From: CAYUAG01 sp964554015
Lineage (GTDB): Bacteria > Zhuqueibacterota > QNDG01 > CAYUAG01
DNA: 26,844 bases
Direction: 5' to 3'
Assembly (NCBI GenBank): GCA_964554015.1
Contig: CAZKMO010000030.1
Span: 1 to 26,844, forward strand
A program made the translations under genes and the position numbers. Below the pieces are notes generated by a model. It ran no database searches, was not told the DNA's origin, and saw only the letters and a list, made by a program, of their open reading frames with translations. This document shows positions 25,288 through 26,844 of the stretch, piece by piece. Every line of letters begins with the position of its first letter. Positions within the stretch are counted from its first letter, which is position 1.

Positions 25288-26844
25288 TTATTCTACAAAA
25301 AAACTCTTCCTTAAACGAATATCCTGAGATGAACTGCCAATTTGAACTTCAAACTCACCCGGTTCCACTATAAATTCATTGGATTCGATATCATAAAATG
25401 ATAATTCAGAAATTGGGAGAGTAAATGATACTGTCTTCTGTCCATCCGGAAGGAGGGTCAGGCGTTGAAATCGCTTTAATTGGCGAATCGGTACTTTAAC
25501 CGAAGCTTCTTTATCACTTACATATACCTGAATAACTTCATCACCTTGGTAATTACCAATATTCTGAACAGTACATTGAATTGTAATTACCTTATCCTGG
25601 GAAATGTTATCTGAGCTTAATATAAGATTACTGTACTCAAATTTAGTATAAGAAAGACCATATCCAAAGGGATACCATACCGGCTTTTCAAAATACATAT
25701 ACGTTCTACCATTATTTATAATATCATAATCTGCAAAAGGTGGTAATTGGTCAGCAGATACATAAAATGTTTCCGGAAGTTTGCCTCCTGGATTATAATC
25801 ACCAAACAATACATCAGCAATTGCTGTTCCGGCTGCTTGTCCTGTATACCATGCTTCTATAATAGCAGCTGCATAGTCCTCAGATCCAGCCAGAGCCAAA
25901 GGACCACCATTTATGAGAACAATGATTATATTAGAATTTACTTCCCTAATTTCCCTGATTAACTGTTGTTGAATCTGAGGAAGATTAATAGTGGTACGAT
26001 CCAGTTCCTCGGAAGCAATTCCCGGAGAAACTCCCAGGACCAGGATAACCAAATCATTATCCTGAGCTATCTTTTTTGCCTGATTAAAATCTTTTTGACC
26101 CAGATCCCAGGTTAAGCGAGCCGTTGCCCCCATGCCATTATCGAAATATTCAAATACAATTTCATATTCCTCTCCTGCCCTTAATTTTATTTCCCTGCTA
26201 TTGGGTTTTTCTCCGTGTTCAGTCCAATCTTGGAATAATAAATTTCCATTAACGTACAACCGGGAGCCATCATCGGTTCTGGTTCCCAAATGATAGGTAC
26301 GGGTAACCGGCGGAATAATCTTTCCGGTCCAGCGAACCGAAAACTGATCTTCAGGTATTCCGGGACCGGGAGATCTTACTCCCCAGGGAAAATCAATGGT
26401 GGAATCTATACGGGTAAAAACAGGCTTTCCGCTTAAACTCATATTATCGAAATATTCTCCCCGCATTCCGGTTTGACCAGTTCCCTCAATTAGGGAAAAA
26501 TATTGAGCCGGAATCGGATGCAATAAACCGCCCCCAATATCACATCCTTTGGTGTAATGTACTTTAATTCCATACTGGGATGCTTTGTGTTTAATTCCTT
26601 CTAAGGGACTGACCTGAATATTAGGCCAACCGCTGTAAATGCCTAATTGACTTTCAGCCGCATTGGGACCAATTACAGCAATTGATTTTATTTTATTTTT
26701 ATTCAAAGGGAGTATACCCTTATTTTTTAAAAGTACAATTGCTTTTTGAGCCGCTTTCAAGGCTAAATCCCGGTGTTCTGGAGCATCAAGTTCTTCATCC
26801 GGGATGGAATGATAGGGAACCATATCAGGTGGATCAAAATCCCC
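25288..26844 (-). CDS. GH3 beta-glycosidase with PA14 domain, C-terminal part
   Basis: Partial: the reading frame is open to the right edge and the visible start (GDFDPPDMVPYHSIP) is internal to a GH3 protein. Counting from the Met at 26823, the GH3 C-terminal alpha/beta sandwich starts near residue 15 ('EHRDLALKAAQKAIVLLKN'), is interrupted by a PA14 domain (about 118-240, 'TDDGSRLYVNG'), resumes with the acid/base region 'SEELDRT' (271-277, E272 or E273) and 'PGGKLPETF', and ends in a fibronectin III-like domain (about 385-500, 'GDEVIQVYVSD'). The nucleophile Asp of the N-terminal barrel lies outside the window. It probably removes terminal beta-glucose or beta-xylose from oligosaccharides. 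A PA14 placed here is known in some beta-glucosidases. Confidence 0.92.
   Translation of the reverse strand, partial: GDFDPPDMVPYHSIPDEELDAPEHRDLALKAAQKAIVLLKNKGILPLNKNKIKSIAVIGPNAAESQLGIYSGWPNIQVSPLEGIKHKASQYGIKVHYTKGCDIGGGLLHPIPAQYFSLIEGTGQTGMRGEYFDNMSLSGKPVFTRIDSTIDFPWGVRSPGPGIPEDQFSVRWTGKIIPPVTRTYHLGTRTDDGSRLYVNGNLLFQDWTEHGEKPNSREIKLRAGEEYEIVFEYFDNGMGATARLTWDLGQKDFNQAKKIAQDNDLVILVLGVSPGIASEELDRTTINLPQIQQQLIREIREVNSNIIIVLINGGPLALAGSEDYAAAIIEAWYTGQAAGTAIADVLFGDYNPGGKLPETFYVSADQLPPFADYDIINNGRTYMYFEKPVWYPFGYGLSYTKFEYSNLILSSDNISQDKVITIQCTVQNIGNYQGDEVIQVYVSDKEASVKVPIRQLKRFQRLTLLPDGQKTVSFTLPISELSFYDIESNEFIVEPGEFEVQIGSSSQDIRLRKSFFVE

Noticed and set aside
25288..26823. GH3 as a complete gene starting at the Met at 26823
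   Set aside because: The frame is open to the window edge and the preceding residues (GDFDPPD) are normal internal GH3 sequence; the N-terminal catalytic barrel is missing.

Overview
The window looks like chromosome from an AT-rich, probably anaerobic, Gram-negative-type (diderm) heterotrophic bacterium that degrades complex and sulfated polysaccharides. Supporting signs are Tat- or Sec-exported sulfatases and glycosidases, a periplasmic adaptor (HlyD) exporter, a probable PPi-dependent phosphofructokinase and a free-standing four-helix-bundle (S23-type) gene. I cannot fix the phylum from sequence alone; an FCB or neighbouring candidate lineage would fit. Every gene I can support, over the whole 26.8 kb, lies on the minus strand, so the layout below runs from high to low coordinates, in the direction of transcription.

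26844-18673, central sugar-acid metabolism: the 3' part of a GH3 beta-glycosidase with a PA14 domain; uronate isomerase (uxaC); an SDR of the D-mannonate oxidoreductase type; then 6-phosphogluconate dehydrogenase (gnd), a LarA-like nickel-pincer hydroxyacid racemase/epimerase and a probable PPi-type phosphofructokinase in a tight run. The LarA-like gene suggests a possible shortcut from mannonate to gluconate, and so from glucuronate to the pentose phosphate pathway.

18621-8297, polysaccharide catabolism: an S23-type gene beside an AT-rich dispersed repeat, a HAD hydrolase, a PA14-containing GH31, a GH27, a GH5 and two sulfatases of different types, the second with a HEAT-like C-terminus. Together these resemble a locus for a branched, sulfated plant or algal glycan.

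8265-2591, envelope and export: a small membrane protein, a LuxI-fold N-acyl synthase with the full catalytic set, a DevA/DevB/DevC-type ABC exporter (ATPase, HlyD adaptor, FtsX-type permease) and a broken Nramp-like transporter carrying one in-frame stop and two homopolymer frameshifts.

2396-1, housekeeping: an orphan single-domain response regulator, a tRNA with CAT anticodon (probably elongator Met) followed by a strong hairpin, tilS, and the start of ftsH running off the left edge.

No CRISPR array, insertion sequence, phage gene or rRNA was seen. No gene-free stretch exceeds about 240 bases. The intergenic gaps hold candidate promoters, hairpins and AT-rich repeats, which are listed.
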